Of a DNA stretch of 64,000 bases, positions 1-12,600 are shown piece after piece. Source of the stretch: Antilocapra americana. Taxonomy: Eukaryota > Chordata > Mammalia > Artiodactyla > Antilocapridae. The stretch covers positions 2,005,836 through 2,069,835 of the forward strand of contig ML664176.1 in assembly GCA_007570785.1 (NCBI GenBank), read 5' to 3'. The first letter of the stretch is position 1; each line of letters starts with the position of its first letter. The notes under the pieces are model-generated. The model had not been told where the DNA came from. It worked only from the letters and a program-made list of their open reading frames with translations, and did no database searches. Both the position numbers and the translations under genes were made by a program.

Positions 1-303
1 AAAATATGGGGTTGCCCATGTACCACTCTGCCTAAGCTGTCTCCGGTAACACTCATTCAGAGCAGGTACAATATCTGAGAGAGACATGGATTAACTGTTG
101 TACTTAGGGGAGGGCCATCAAGATGATGGGATGACCTGAATTTATGTCTAACCAGGGATGGCTTAGGTAGAAAGAGATGAGAACTAAGACTTACATGACT
201 TCCTGAATGAATGGACCTGAGGTCAGCCTTCAATTCTATTACTCAGTGCCTCCGTACACAGGCTTCCATTTATGAAGTCATTGTTTTAAACAGTCACTTA
301 TTG

Positions 304-396
304 GGACTTCCCTGGTGGTCCCAATAAATGGGTGGGTAAGGTTCCATGCTCCCAATGCAGGGGGCCTGGGTTTGAACCCTAGTCAGGGAACTAGCA
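304..396 (+). repeat. CHR-type SINE fragment (tRNA-Glu head)
   Basis: Starts gggacttccctggtggtc and carries the tRNA-derived promoter part tttgaaccctagtcaggg. It ends where a Bov-tA begins. Confidence 0.6.
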
Positions 397-611
397 GGCT
401 TTACAGGTGGCTCAGTGGTAAAATAATCCATCTGCCAATGCAGGAGACGTAAGAGAAGCGGGTTCAATCCCTGAGCTGGAAGATCCCCTGAAGGAGGGCA
501 TGGAAACCCACTTCAGTGTTCTTGCCTGGAGAATCCCATGAACTGATCCTGGCAGGCTACAGTCCATAAGGTCACAAATAGTCAGACACAACTGAAGTGA
601 CTTAGCACAGA
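397..611 (+). repeat. Bov-tA SINE
   Basis: tRNA-Glu-like head (gtggctcagtggtaaa, gggttcaatccc) followed by the Bov-A body (agaatcccatg, cagtccataaggtcacaaa, gtcagacacaactg). Confidence 0.85.
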
Positions 612-1777
612 GCAGACAGATATAAATGGTTTCCAAGTCTTCTATTGTAAAAACGAAAGTTCCCAGAGTTTAAGGAACATTCTTTCACAGAAAACAAACC
701 TGTATTTCTTCTCTCTGAAATATTAATATGTATGTACTGCTGGGGGGAATGCATCCCATGAGAAGGACACCAGCCAGGAAAGGAAAGATTAGTTATAACT
801 GAGCTTTGTCTATATAAAAAGTCATTCTTACTCTCCTGGCCCCAAGGATTAGGACTGAGTTCAACGGACAGAAGCCACAGAAAAGCAGAGTTATGCTTAA
901 TGTAAGGACTTTCCAACCACGGACTGTTATAATTGTGTGAATTTAAGTACATCTAAAACAAAGACTGCCAAGGGAATTACTTTTTCCAAAAAGTGAATGA
1001 TAATACTAATTAAAAATTAATCCATTTGACATAAAAGTAAGCATTATTGGTGCCTCTAAAAGAGCTGCATTATAATTCAACATTAATTGACTGAGTCATT
1101 AATTTTAAATAGAAGAGGCGATATATTCTTATTCACCAGTCTGAGTCATGGGTAATCAGTCTTCATGACCTCTACAAAACAGTGTTTTTAATAGTAACCA
1201 TTCACCATCTGGATTGTAATAATCATGCAAAATTTCCGCTCTGTTCATTTGGGGTCAGTTCCAAAGGAGCATTTTCTAGGTCTCTAAGCTTTAAACAAAG
1301 GAATCTTTACACAGGCAAGCAGTTATTTCCTGCACAGTCAATAATTCCAGATATATTAAAATGTCATACAGACCTTACAACTAAGTATGACTCCCTTATC
1401 TTGGGTTAAAGAAAAAAAAATCTATTACTTACATTACACAGCTGCTGATACTTAAATGACTGCAGAGTACAGGAAATCTTTAATGAAAAATTTAACTCTG
1501 TTAATACTCTAATTCATGCCTCCCCACCCTTTTCTTCCCCACTACTTTTGAAAATGTGAATCACTCTGAATTGAATGAAGTTAAGATCTTATCAGAAGTG
1601 TCAAAGTGGGTTAAGAATTTCTAAAAGAGCTTCATAGAGAAGGGAGATGTGTCCTGTTCAAGTGTGGCTTCTTAATTTAAACCCCCAGTAAGTGCATGCT
1701 TAACTGATGTGCAGCAGCAATCTCTGGAAAAGTGTTAAGTCTGTATTCACTACTATCTTAGTGGATGCTATCACCCT

Positions 1778-1950
1778 TGTTGTTCAGTTGCTCAGTTGTG
1801 TCTGACTCTTGGCAACCCCATGGACCACAGCACACCAGGCTTTCCTGTCCTTCACTATTTCCCAGAGTTTGCTCAAACCCATGTCCATTGAGTCAGTGAT
1901 GCCATCCAACCGTCTCATCTTCTTTTGCCCCCTTCTCCCCTTGCCCTATC
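1778..1950 (-). repeat. BovB LINE 3' fragment (ART2-like)
   Basis: Reads gttgttcagttgctcagttg then gtccattgagtcagtgatgcc: the reverse complement of the BovB 3' end, 5'-truncated to about 170 bp. Confidence 0.75.
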
Positions 1951-2878
1951 TCCTTTACCAGTCTAAAGGATCATGTTGGCTTGTTTCATTACCACTGCGG
2001 GTCAATCCTAAAAACATTTTGTTCACCAGATATTTACTTAATTAACACAAAAGGGGACAAAAACCATGCAATGTTTCAATCTCCTATATGATGGCACAAA
2101 TTACTTTGAATTCTTCACCAAAACAATTGGCCAGCAAAACTGAAATGAAACATTAACATGGTCTGAAGAGGGAAAAAAAATTCTATGGTTCTTTGTGGCT
2201 TCTCCTATTGTTTTATGATATTTCCAAAATTCAGGATAGAGCTTTAATAAACAGAAAATTTTGAGGTTATACAGACCTATAATTTATCTGAAACCCTTGG
2301 GACCAGATGTATCTCACAATACAGAATTTTTCAAATTTTAGAAAGGCAATATGTTTCATATATCGCAGGGCTGGTACACCTCCAAGGAAGTCTGGAATGG
2401 CACCCCATAATCAAACACAGCAATTTTGCTACAGCCAAACTCACTGACATAAATAGAATTAAGAGGACAATAGCCTCATATCAGTTCAGTTCAGATTTTG
2501 CTGTCAAATGTCTCTGCTATAAACTTATAAAAAAAACTTTTTGGCTTTCAGAGCTTTGTGAATCTAGGTAAGGAACTGAAGGTCTGCAATATGTAAAAAA
2601 CAAACAAAATGTGCTTCCAAAGGCTTTCTCAGTTCAAAAAGAAACTCAATGTTGAGTATTAAATTCAAGAACAGTAAGCATAAGTTCTACTACATGCACA
2701 ATTAGTAAGAGAAACGAGCTCCCTCTGGCCCAAGGAGTCTCAAAAATTTATTTTCAGAGCCAACATACACACACAACAGAGAACCCACTTTCATCAGTAT
2801 TAATCGTCACTCTTGCAGTGATTCTCAACCAAAAGGGCTTGCCCCTCAATGATGTATCATTTTAATATGAATAATCTC

Positions 2879-3299
2879 AGTTCAGTTGCTCAGTTGTGTC
2901 CGACTCTTTGCGACCCTACGGACTGCAGCATGCCAGGCTTCCCTGTCCATCACCAACTCCTGGAGCGTACTCAAACTCATGTCCATTGAGTCGGTGATTC
3001 TACTCAGCCATCTCATCCTCTGTTGTCTCCTTCTCCCCCTGCTTGTCTCAATCTTGTCTTCTCCTCCTCCTTGTCTCAGTCTTCTCCAGCATCAGGGTCT
3101 TTTCCAATGAGTCAGTTCTTCACATCTGGTGGCTACAGTATTGGAGTTTCAGCTTCAGCATCAGTTCTTCCAATGAATATTCAGAACTGATTTCCTTTAG
3201 TATTGACTGATTGGATCTCCCTGCAGTCCAAGGGAATCTCAAGAGTCTTTTCCAACACCATAGTTCAAAAACATCAATTCTTCAGTACTCAGCTTTCTA
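2879..3299 (-). mobile_element. 5'-truncated BovB LINE with 10-bp target-site duplication
   Basis: About 420 bp of BovB 3' end in minus orientation. The sequence gaataatctc occurs exactly at 2869-2878 and 3300-3309, the target-site duplication. A third similar copy follows at about 3331-3340. Confidence 0.8.
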
Positions 3300-3366
3300 G
3301 AATAATCTCCAAATCCTTAAAAAATTTCTAGAATAATCTCCTACCCCTTAAAAAACCTTTGGTTTT

Positions 3367-3699
3367 GGGCTTCCTTGGTGGCCCACTAGTAAGGAATTCA
3401 CCTGCCAGTGCAAGACATGGGTACAACCCCTGATCTGGGTATATTCCACATGCCACCAAGCAACTAGGTCTGTGGGCCTCAACTACTGAGCCTGTGCTCT
3501 GGAGCCTGGGAATCGCCAGCTATTGAGCCCACGTTTCACAACTATGGAAGCCCATGCTCCCTGGAGCCTGTGCTCTGCAACAAGAGAAGCCACCACAATG
3601 AGAAGTCTGCATGCTGCAACTAGAGAAGAGCCCAAGCAGCAACAAAGACCCAGCACAACCAAAAATAAAAATAAATAAAATTTTATATATTAAAACCAA
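3367..3699 (+). mobile_element. CHR-type SINE with A-rich tail and target-site duplication
   Basis: Starts ggcttccttggtggcccact, contains the body segments (gaagcccatgctccctgg, agaagccaccacaatgagaag) and ends in an (AAAAT)n tail. ctttggtttt is repeated at 3357-3366 and 3700-3709. Confidence 0.8.
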
Positions 3700-4540
3700 C
3701 TTTGGTTTTCTCCCCAGTAAAGAGAAGATTCTTCCAGTTCTGGCAGAAATGCAATTCTGTAATTTAACTGGCACTGATACCTGCAGAGTTCTTCAAGAGT
3801 CTAACTACTTTAAATCCAGAGGATTCATTTTTTTCAGTCCCAGGTGTATCTTAGAAATACACATGGAGCCCTGTTGAAAATACAGATGTCCAGGCAGCAC
3901 CACATCAATGCACTTAGAGACCCACAGCACCAGAAGGGTGACAGTCCCCTTCCTTACACATAATTCAAAATAAAAACAATACTAAATCACAGGATCGTCG
4001 GTACCCTCTTTCTAGATTTCATATATATGTGTTAATATCCTAGATCACATTTTTCTTATGAATCTTTGAATCTTTTGTCTTTTTTTTTTCATTTTGATGG
4101 CCCTGGTTTTGCTACATTCCTCAGCCAGCACCTGTTCTTCATAGTGGATAACCCAGTACTGGGAGAGCCTTCAGATCTGTAGTCTGAGCTCCCAGTGGGA
4201 TGGGGTAGAGGGTGGGAGATGAAAAAACAGAGAGACAGAGACAGACTGTGTGGAAGCCACCCAGACTGCTGAGCGGTCTAAGAAAGGTTCTATAAAGCCA
4301 CTGAGGAGTCTTCCAGCCAAAGTCAGCTATCAGAGGAGCTCCCTGTCTCCCAGGAGTGGGCTAGCCCCGATTTTCTTGCCATCCCAGTTGGCAACTGACA
4401 GAAAGGACGGACCGAGCAAATGCAGCTATAAATTCGAAATGTGGCAGCCAGGTCCAGGGTCACATCAGTTCTCTGTATTCTCTCAGCACTGAAGATCCAT
4501 AACCCCAGGAAAAACCTTCTCCTGCTTAGCATCTTTGAAA

Positions 4541-4695
4541 GCTCTATATCCTGTGACAAACCATAATGGAAAATAAGATGAAAAAGCATATATATATGTG
4601 TGTGTGTGTATATATACACACAAGCTGAGTCACTTTGTCGTACAGCAGAAATTAACATGACATTATAATTCAACTATACTTCAATCAAAGTTTTT
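4541..4695 (+). repeat. L1 3' end with TA/TG microsatellite
   Basis: Reads tcctgtgacaaaccataatgg, then a (TA)n(TG)n(TA)n stretch at 4588-4622, then gtacagcagaaattaacatg and caactatacttcaatcaaag, the typical ruminant L1 tail. Confidence 0.7.
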
Positions 4696-5984
4696 AAAAG
4701 CTTTCCATATTAGTCTAATGTGTCACAAAAAGTAAAAGCAAATATTATTGAATATGAAACATAAACCCACAAGGTTTCACACTTGCAAACAATGCACCAA
4801 ATGTTTAATTTTTCTCAATAGTTCATATGCAAGCAGTTGACTCCCAGAGCATTTTAAAAAACGTTATTATACTTTACTAATGAATTACTTCTCAGCCAGG
4901 GGATTATATCAAATAAAAATGGTACAGATATTTGGAAGTTTATTTCTAAGCCAACTGAGATAATGAATTTCTGAGTTTCCATTAATTAATTTTTCCTAGT
5001 TCAATGTTTTATACATGCCATCAATACAATTACTTTAATATTCAGGATATTATCAACAGCTGTGATTTATGAAAAATATAACTAGATATCTCAAATTTCT
5101 GATTAAGTCACTTTTAAAGACACAAAATATAAGTGCACTTGAATAAACTGCAATTAATCACTGATACAGAAATTCTGCTTAAAGTTAAAAGTTTCTTGAC
5201 AGAAAAAAAGTGATGTTGGAAAGGCAAAGACCACAATAGGTGAATCAAATATTTAGGGCATTAGTTATTACATCCTTTGTTTTGGAGCCCACAGTTAAGT
5301 TTATAACTAGGAAAATTTTTTAAACTTTTAATGCCAGTCTTAAAAAACATGAATACGGATAGTAGCAATATTACCACACACATCAACAAAACAGAGCAAA
5401 CTGAGTTTGTGCACAACTTCATTTCAGTGACTTTAAGTAAACGTCATGTTAAAAAACATGAATAAATTTTAGGATTCATCCACAGAAATGAAAAACTTAA
5501 AAGTATTTTTAAAAAAGCTTTACTAGGCAGTGCATCTCTAACCAGCATAAACGAGATACAGAAAGAAAAAAATGAACTGAGCCTACTCGCTCAAAGGACA
5601 CATCAACCAATGATTTTTCCCACAGTGTTGCTAGATGTCTTATTTTATTCATATATAGAGCAACTAGAGATTTTTCATTCTTCCTACAAAGTATTTAAAA
5701 TACATTCCTAGGTATGCATTAAAATTAAGTGTTAAGTTATGATGCCCTTAAAAATCTTTCAACTTAAAAAAACAAGTTCTAGGTATATAAAAATATTAAA
5801 TTTTTCATGCCTTGACCCTTGAAAAACTTAAAAGTGCGATATTATCATGCATCAGCACATTATAATTGTGCCACATAAGTTCATGTAAATAATTCCCCAA
5901 ACTTCCAGAGAAGAGAATACAGATATTTTAAGGTTTGATTTTCATTTGTCTTTATATTATAGTGCAAGGAAGAAAAATAAGCAC

Positions 5985-6517
5985 CAGAGAAAAACATGTT
6001 TTTATTAGGAGAAAATAATGTCTTCCTGAAAAAAAAAAAAAGAAACATGTCATTTCTCCTTCAGTGGTTTTTCTTAAGTCAACCACTCAGTTTACCAAAA
6101 ATGTTACATCAGTTCAATTACTGAACAAATATACATTTTGTCTAAAAAGCTCTCAGAGAACACTAGTCATTCTAAACTCCTGTCTTATTTTTTAGTAGGG
6201 ATTTTAATTAAAAACAAGTTTATTACCCTTGTTCCACAATTTTAACATTCATAGAAATTTCACTCTGAATTTAAAGTGGTATTTCTTGCACGGGACCACC
6301 AGGCGGCGGTGTAGACATGGGACTGCCATCAAACACGCAGCCAAACTGCAGCCAAAACTGGGGCGGAGGGGAGGGGGACGGAAAACGGATTATTCTAGAA
6401 AAAAATTCAAAATTAAAGGATTCTTTGAAAAATTCTCTTTAGCACGATAACGAAGAGTGGTTTACGGACAAGATGGTGATTGGCTTTTCTCCCAGCAGCA
6501 GCCCCCAGGATCTGTGA
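5985..6517 (-). other. VPS13C: Probable VPS13C 3' UTR
   Basis: This stretch is free of repeats. On the minus strand AATAAA occurs at 6219-6224 and at 6001-6006. The second is followed by a T/GT-rich downstream tract (GTTTTTCTCTGGTGCTTATTT), so I favour cleavage near 5985. Further AATAAA copies at 5644-5649 and 4939-4944 leave a longer UTR possible. A C/G-rich patch at 6290-6380 stands out from the AT-rich surroundings. Confidence 0.5.
6001..6006 (-). promoter_or_regulatory. Candidate polyadenylation signal (AATAAA)
   Basis: Minus-strand AATAAA about 515 nt after the stop codon, with a GT-rich element within 30 nt downstream. A weaker-looking alternative is at 6219-6224. Confidence 0.45.
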
Positions 6518-6619
6518 TTAAGACAGTACTTGGGGCCTGAGAATTCTCAGTGATGATCGCTTCATCAGTGTTTGCTGGTGTCTCATTGACTGTGCTTCCT
6601 CAATGGCATGCCATGCTCT
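6518..6619 (-). CDS. VPS13C: VPS13C last coding exon w35
   Basis: 102 nt including [23 protein letters not shown] then [13 protein letters not shown] and stop at 6518-6520. The C-terminal helix RAxxAIExAQ ends the PH-like domain. The transcript continues into the 3' UTR. Confidence 0.95.
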   Translation of the reverse strand, partial: RAWHAIEEAQSMRHQQTLMKRSSLRILRPQVLS

Positions 6620-9600
6620 CTGGAAAACAAAACATTTATCACAAGCGGTAAAGACAAGTAGAAGCTCACAAGGCGCCGCTCAAGGTTAGGAGCCGCCCAC
6701 ACGGGTCCCAAAGGAATACAGTCAGGACGCCTCATGCTAAGACCAGTCTGCCCACAACACACCATTCCAAGCTTATATATCCATCCAAAGGTTTAACTTG
6801 AAGATCTTTTGGGAAAAGTAATGACTGTTGCTAATTAGAACAGATTTTTTTTTTGATCTTTCAGCTAAAAAACGGAGGGGGCATTCTTTAAAATAAATCG
6901 TTTACCTCTGCTGTGGTGGTATCCCGCAGGTAAATTTTCTGAATGTAGCCTTGATTGGCACTATCTTTTTTTTGGAACAGACCTTGTTTCTGTTTCAAAA
7001 CAAAAAATGACAGAGAAGAAATTATTATGGAGAAGGAAAAAAAACCTATAACCTTTAATTGAATGCTTAAATGTCAACTCTATTTTGTAATCAGCAGACT
7101 AACCAAATACACATATTCAGGTCTGATAAGAAATAAATCATTTTTGGTACAAGGATAGTGACTCCATATGTGAGTTGTTAGAATTTATGAAATTGGATGA
7201 GTATACATCTATCTGCATAAAATGATGGCTTTCTGCAGGCGATGATAAATAGCGTACAGAAATACCACTTGATAGCTCATCACATCTGACAAATCAAAAA
7301 CCCTCCCTTCATTTCCTTGGCTGATAGATAAAATTCTTACATAATGTAAAATACACTGAGTCAATTCCTACCACTGATGGGAAAGGAAGGTGATAACTGA
7401 GAGAACTGTAATATACATGCATACTGACAGGAAAGACACAGTCTTTCAGTGGTCTGAAAACTATGTTTCATATACCAAGGCACTCTTTCAACTTTGAAAC
7501 TCTACAATGAAGTAAGGCTGAAATACAAAATGGCATGGTTTCATAAGTGGTTTCTTTTACTTGTAAACTTCTATGAAAAGAAAGGAAATATAAATTAAAG
7601 GATAATAGTACTTACATCTCTAACTATTGAATTTTATAATTCAGTAAGCATTTTTCAGATAGTTTCAGTAATAGAGATAACGTAATTATTGCTTAGGAAA
7701 AAATACAGAAATTGCCATCTTTGGAATAACAATTTCTACTTTTTTTTTAAAGGGTGAAAATAGAACTATATTGTGATACAAGAAAAATTATACATTACAA
7801 AGTAAAATGAGTTTGAGACTTAAGCAAAAGATAATTTTTGCTAATTACTTGCTATACAATTAAAAAGTTTTTCCACAGAAAATGGAGGGGAAAAAGACAT
7901 GAAGCATTATTACATACTCAAAATGCATTAGTCTTCTATAAATGCCAAATATTACTAAATGTGAGTGTTCTAGAAATAATGTTTATAATAATCTCTTTTT
8001 TTTCTTTACTTTATTGTGTTGGTTTTGGCATACATTGACATGAATCTGCCATGGGTATACATATGTTCCCCTTCCAGAATCCCCCTTATAATAATAATCT
8101 CTTTAAATCCTAAAACGGGGAATCTTTCCAGAAGTATTTTATATTATAGCAAAATCATATCCATATGAAGTAAAACAAAGAAACAAAAAAACACTTTTAT
8201 TCACTTCCATTCTTCTACCAAAAAGGAACCTAACTCTTTCAGTGAACAGATTTAATACTTCACTCAGTGCAATCAAGGACTGTCAGAAAATGAAGTACAG
8301 AACACAAATACATCTTCCTTTACTTTTCAGCATATGATAATAATAGGAATCCTTCAAATACTTTATGCAGTTAACTGTAAAACAAGAGTCAGAAAGCATG
8401 CCTCGTTTCTATTCATTTAACAAATTTTTGACTCTAAAGGTGTGTGATTCATGTTTTCTTACCTCAACTGATATTTTGAGCAGATTTCCATCGACAGTAG
8501 GAGACCGTACAAAATCTTCAAATAGATATTGCCAGTCTATAGACATATGGCCCAGGATTTCAACTTCCTTTACACACAAAACTCGCCTATTTTGCAAAAG
8601 GAAACAGAAATATATAGATATTGATAAAGACAGTTAATTATTCTAATATTTCACTCTACTAGATGCCATAGGTATTACTTGCTCAGTAAGCAATATAACC
8701 TGGCACACTAAAAAAATGTATGCTTCACATTAAAAAAAAAAAGATAACTGTCAAATAAAGGGCAAACATAGCACAACTAACATAGCAGAACTTCAAAAAT
8801 CTCCCTTCTGCCAATCTTGCAAAATTCAGCAAAGTGTCATTTTTTAAAAATTGAGCAGAAAACTGAAATCTTTCTCTTTAAAACACATAAGGAACAGGCT
8901 GTACTTTCATCCGGGAAGTAATAAAGGCAGAAGCCCCTGAAAATGTTTTAGTTGGAAAATTATTAATTGCTTTTTACTGTCAATCATGTATGCCTTCTAA
9001 TCAGGAAAGAAATGTCACAAACTTCAAACGTCAGCAAAGATTCACGTTAGGCCTACTAATAAATATCAGGTTTGAACATTTTAATACTGATGTACTATAT
9101 CACAGAGTGAGCAGCTCATTTTACTCAACAGCAATTAAAAAAAAAAAATCACAGAATCCTTAAAGGGCAACCACATTGATTTCCCCGTGTATGATTCAGA
9201 TTAGGTACTGATATAACTATACTTGATTCCAAAGTTTCTAAAACAGAAAGCAAAACTAGGAAAGAGAGCTGTTGAGTCTATGAATGCGCATGGTGCTGGA
9301 GAAACAAAGACCAGGCTTTCTACTTGAGAGGCATTTATAGGCTAAAAGGAGAAGTGAAATTCACTCAGTCGTGTCCGACTCTTTGTGACCCCAGGGACTA
9401 CACAGTCCATGGACTTCTCCAGGCCAGAATACTGGAGTGAGCAGCCTTTTCCTTCTCTAGGGGATCTTCTCAACCCAGTGATCGAACCCAGGTCTCCTGC
9501 ATTGCAGGCAGATTCTTTACCATCTGAGCCACATAGGAAGTCCAAGGATACTAATGGAGTGTAGAAAATTATCTTGGCACACAGAAGGGAGGGACTGATT

Positions 9601-12600
9601 ATTGATAAACTAGGTAGGGTAAGAGCTGATTCTTGAAAGGAGGAAGTCTTCTAGGTAGGAAAGGGAAATTATACTCTAGACAAAGGGAAGACTGCAGTAA
9701 CATATACGGCAGCACAAAAAAGGAAAGAGTTATCTGATGAATGTGGAGGTCTGCAGATGGGAGTACTGGACATATACAGAGGTGAGAAAATTAGCTTGGC
9801 GCCAGCTCTTGAAGGGTTTTTTCTTTTTTGGGGGTATGGGGTTTAGGGGGTAGTGGAGGTTCTTAAGAAATTTTGACTTTAACCTACAGATGACGGAAAT
9901 GATATGATAAATTTTCTTATTGAAGAGTCATGGCCAACGGAGGAGAGATGGGGTAGACAATGAAGGTGGGAAGTGAGCGTAACAGTCCACTCAGGCAACA
10001 GTGATAGCCTCATTTAAAGTGGTGGCTATGAGAAGGAAGAAAGAGATAGATTTTAGATGTTTAGAAGGTAGGGGTGAATGAACTCAGTGACTGATGGGGT
10101 AAGGCCTGATACAGACCCTGGGCACTGTATCTTTCTGCACAGGCGCCCCTGAAATCGTGGGTGTATTTGGGACTGTGTCAAGCACTGGAGGAAGTGCAGC
10201 ATTCAGGGCCCAAGCCTCCCAAGTGCCTGCCGTGCCTCCAATCCCTGTGGCGACCTCCAATACCCCTACCCATCCCAAACAGTCTTTAGGAAGTGGCTCC
10301 CTTACCCCCAGCCTCCTGCCTAGTAGAGAATCAGAAGATAGAGATAAGAGTTAAAGAGAACTAATACAAATCACTGCAGCAAACACAATTCACCGTTTTG
10401 ATTGTCTGAAACCTCTACGCTTGACCATTTCGACGATACTATCGTCCCCCTGCCGCCCTCAACCCACTTCACTTTTTCCCTCCTGCGCCATGTTTCCCGG
10501 AGTTCAAATCTTGGTCTTCTGAATAACACATTCTCTCAGGATGGTCTCTTGGATCTCAACTCCAGATCTTTATCCAACCTATACCTATTTCTACACATCT
10601 CGTTGACCTTTACTTTGATATCTCAAAGCTGTGTCAAACTCATTAAATTCAAAATGGAAACAAGACATCATCTTTTCCTCCAAACTACTGTAAATCGTAC
10701 TCAAGCCAAAACCAGCGAAGTCATCTAGTTTTTCTTTCACATCCAACCCTGGTCTCTAAAGGCTGTCTCTTCATACCTGAGGGAGAGTAACTCCCTGTGC
10801 TGGTCAGGAATGCTATTTTTCTAACTGTCTCCTGAAAATCTCTACAAGTGATCCAATTTGAAATTACTATGGTTTTTCATTACTATGATTTTTCAACTTA
10901 CTTGAAGAAAAAATAGATGTGTAATGTACATGTGAATATTCCTACCAAATACCTAAGTCAAACAACAACTAAAATATCACATACAACCCCCAAAAGACGG
11001 GCTTCCATTGCTGAGTATGGAATTACATAAAAAGTATAAAAACTACTCTTCAGACTGTTTTGTGAATATTTTGACTTAATTAATGGGCAAATCAGAGGAC
11101 TAGCTAACTCTCTCTTAGAAACAGTTTTTAGATTTAAGCCTGAATTCTAAAGTTTTCCTTTCTCTCCTTCCCACCTAAATACATTTAAATGCAGTAGTAT
11201 GAAATCTAATATATAGATGTTACCTATTAAAGTGCTTTGCTTTAGTCCTAAAAAATACATAACTTAGAAAGTTTTGAAAATTATTTATCTGTAATTACAG
11301 TTAAGTGATATAGGGTAGATCTCGGGAAAATAAATAGTAGTTTAGTCCAAGTTCTTTTATAATAAGGGAAAAATTATCTACCACTCTCAAAATATTTAGA
11401 AAGAAAATGGAACACAAAGATATAATAACATACTTTTAAAAAAGTATGCTCATCATCCAAAATAAAGCCTAGTGAGAAAAAGTAAATTCATCCTCCATAA
11501 CTGGATGTACAGTTCACATACAAAAGTATCACTACTGCACTTATAAAGTCTACTCGACTCTGTCTCTCAGAAGTTGTGTAACTTGGTTAAGCCTCTAAAC
11601 CATGCTTAGTCTCAGTTTTAACATCTCCAAAACGAGAAGGTCAGAACAGATGATCTTGAAGGAACCATCCAGACCTGAATCTCTGTGATTCTATGACAAT
11701 GAATCCCAGGTGGCTCAGGGGTAAAGAATCCACCTGCCAATGCAGAAGATGCGGGTTAGATCCCTGAATCAAGAAGCTTTCCTGGAGAAGGAAATGGTAA
11801 CCCACTCCAGTATTCTTGCCTAGGAAATCACAGGGACAGAGGAGCCTTGCAGGATACAGTCCATTGGGTCACAAAAAATCAGACACAACTTAGTAACTAA
11901 ACAACAATAATGACAATAAACATTTTGCACCTGAAGCATAGTTATTTAAATCCACTGTCATTTTAGTCTCCCAAATTCTTATAATATATACAGTTAGCAT
12001 TTGAAAAGATGTCACTTGAAGTCAATACCTATTTGTAACCATAAGGCTTGCCTTCTTGTTCCCCGGAATAGCACAGTGGTATCGGTAAGTCTCTCCTTCT
12101 AACTTTTTGACATGATTCTGAAAAAAAAAGAAGACTCAAGATTTGTGTTGTAGCATGCATCTGAACAGTATTTCCAATACTCTATGTTAGTGCCAGTTAG
12201 GAAAAAATTATTAAAACCAAAAGCACAATTCTACAGATTGGCACATGAAGCTAGAAAAATGTTCACAGCATTTTTATAAATAAACTTTCACTGAGCCTTA
12301 AAAGTCAAGTAACTAAAATGCTTACTAAGTGATCCTCTAATAAAATACACTTTGCTGCGTGCTGATTCTTAAACTTTTAAATATTTTTACAAGAAATATT
12401 CATAAATTTCATTTACTGGACATTAACATTCCAGAGGTCCTTAACCTGGGGTGCTTGGAAGGACTTTGGAAGGCCTATGAACTACCATAAAAAAAAAATT
12501 TTTTTTTGAAAATGTGTTTCTGAACTTGTTTTTAGAGGACAGTTTATATTTTTCATCAGATTTTTAAAGGGGTCTGTGATCTTTCTCAAAGGTTAAGAAC

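Larger units (their letters stand above)
1..5984. other. Downstream flank of VPS13C, no gene seen
   Basis: AT-rich sequence with a tandem CHR/Bov-tA SINE pair (304-611), two BovB 3' ends (1778-1950, 2879-3299), a CHR SINE (3367-3699) and an L1 tail (4541-4695). ORFs in it are short, and several are repeat translations. I recognise no gene, promoter or RNA. The part from about 4700 to 5984 is repeat-free and could be extended 3' UTR. Confidence 0.6.

Noticed and set aside
4250..4492. 80-codon plus-strand frame downstream of VPS13C
   Set aside because: No homology recognised, no splice or promoter context; overlaps another long frame on the opposite strand.
6229..6450. Plus-strand open frame of 73 codons with a basic tail
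   Set aside because: It lies antisense in the VPS13C 3' UTR and looks compositional (G/A-rich); no family resemblance or promoter.
10157..10354. Possible small protein rich in Ser and Pro
   Set aside because: An equally long frame exists on the other strand and neither has a recognisable domain or exon signals.
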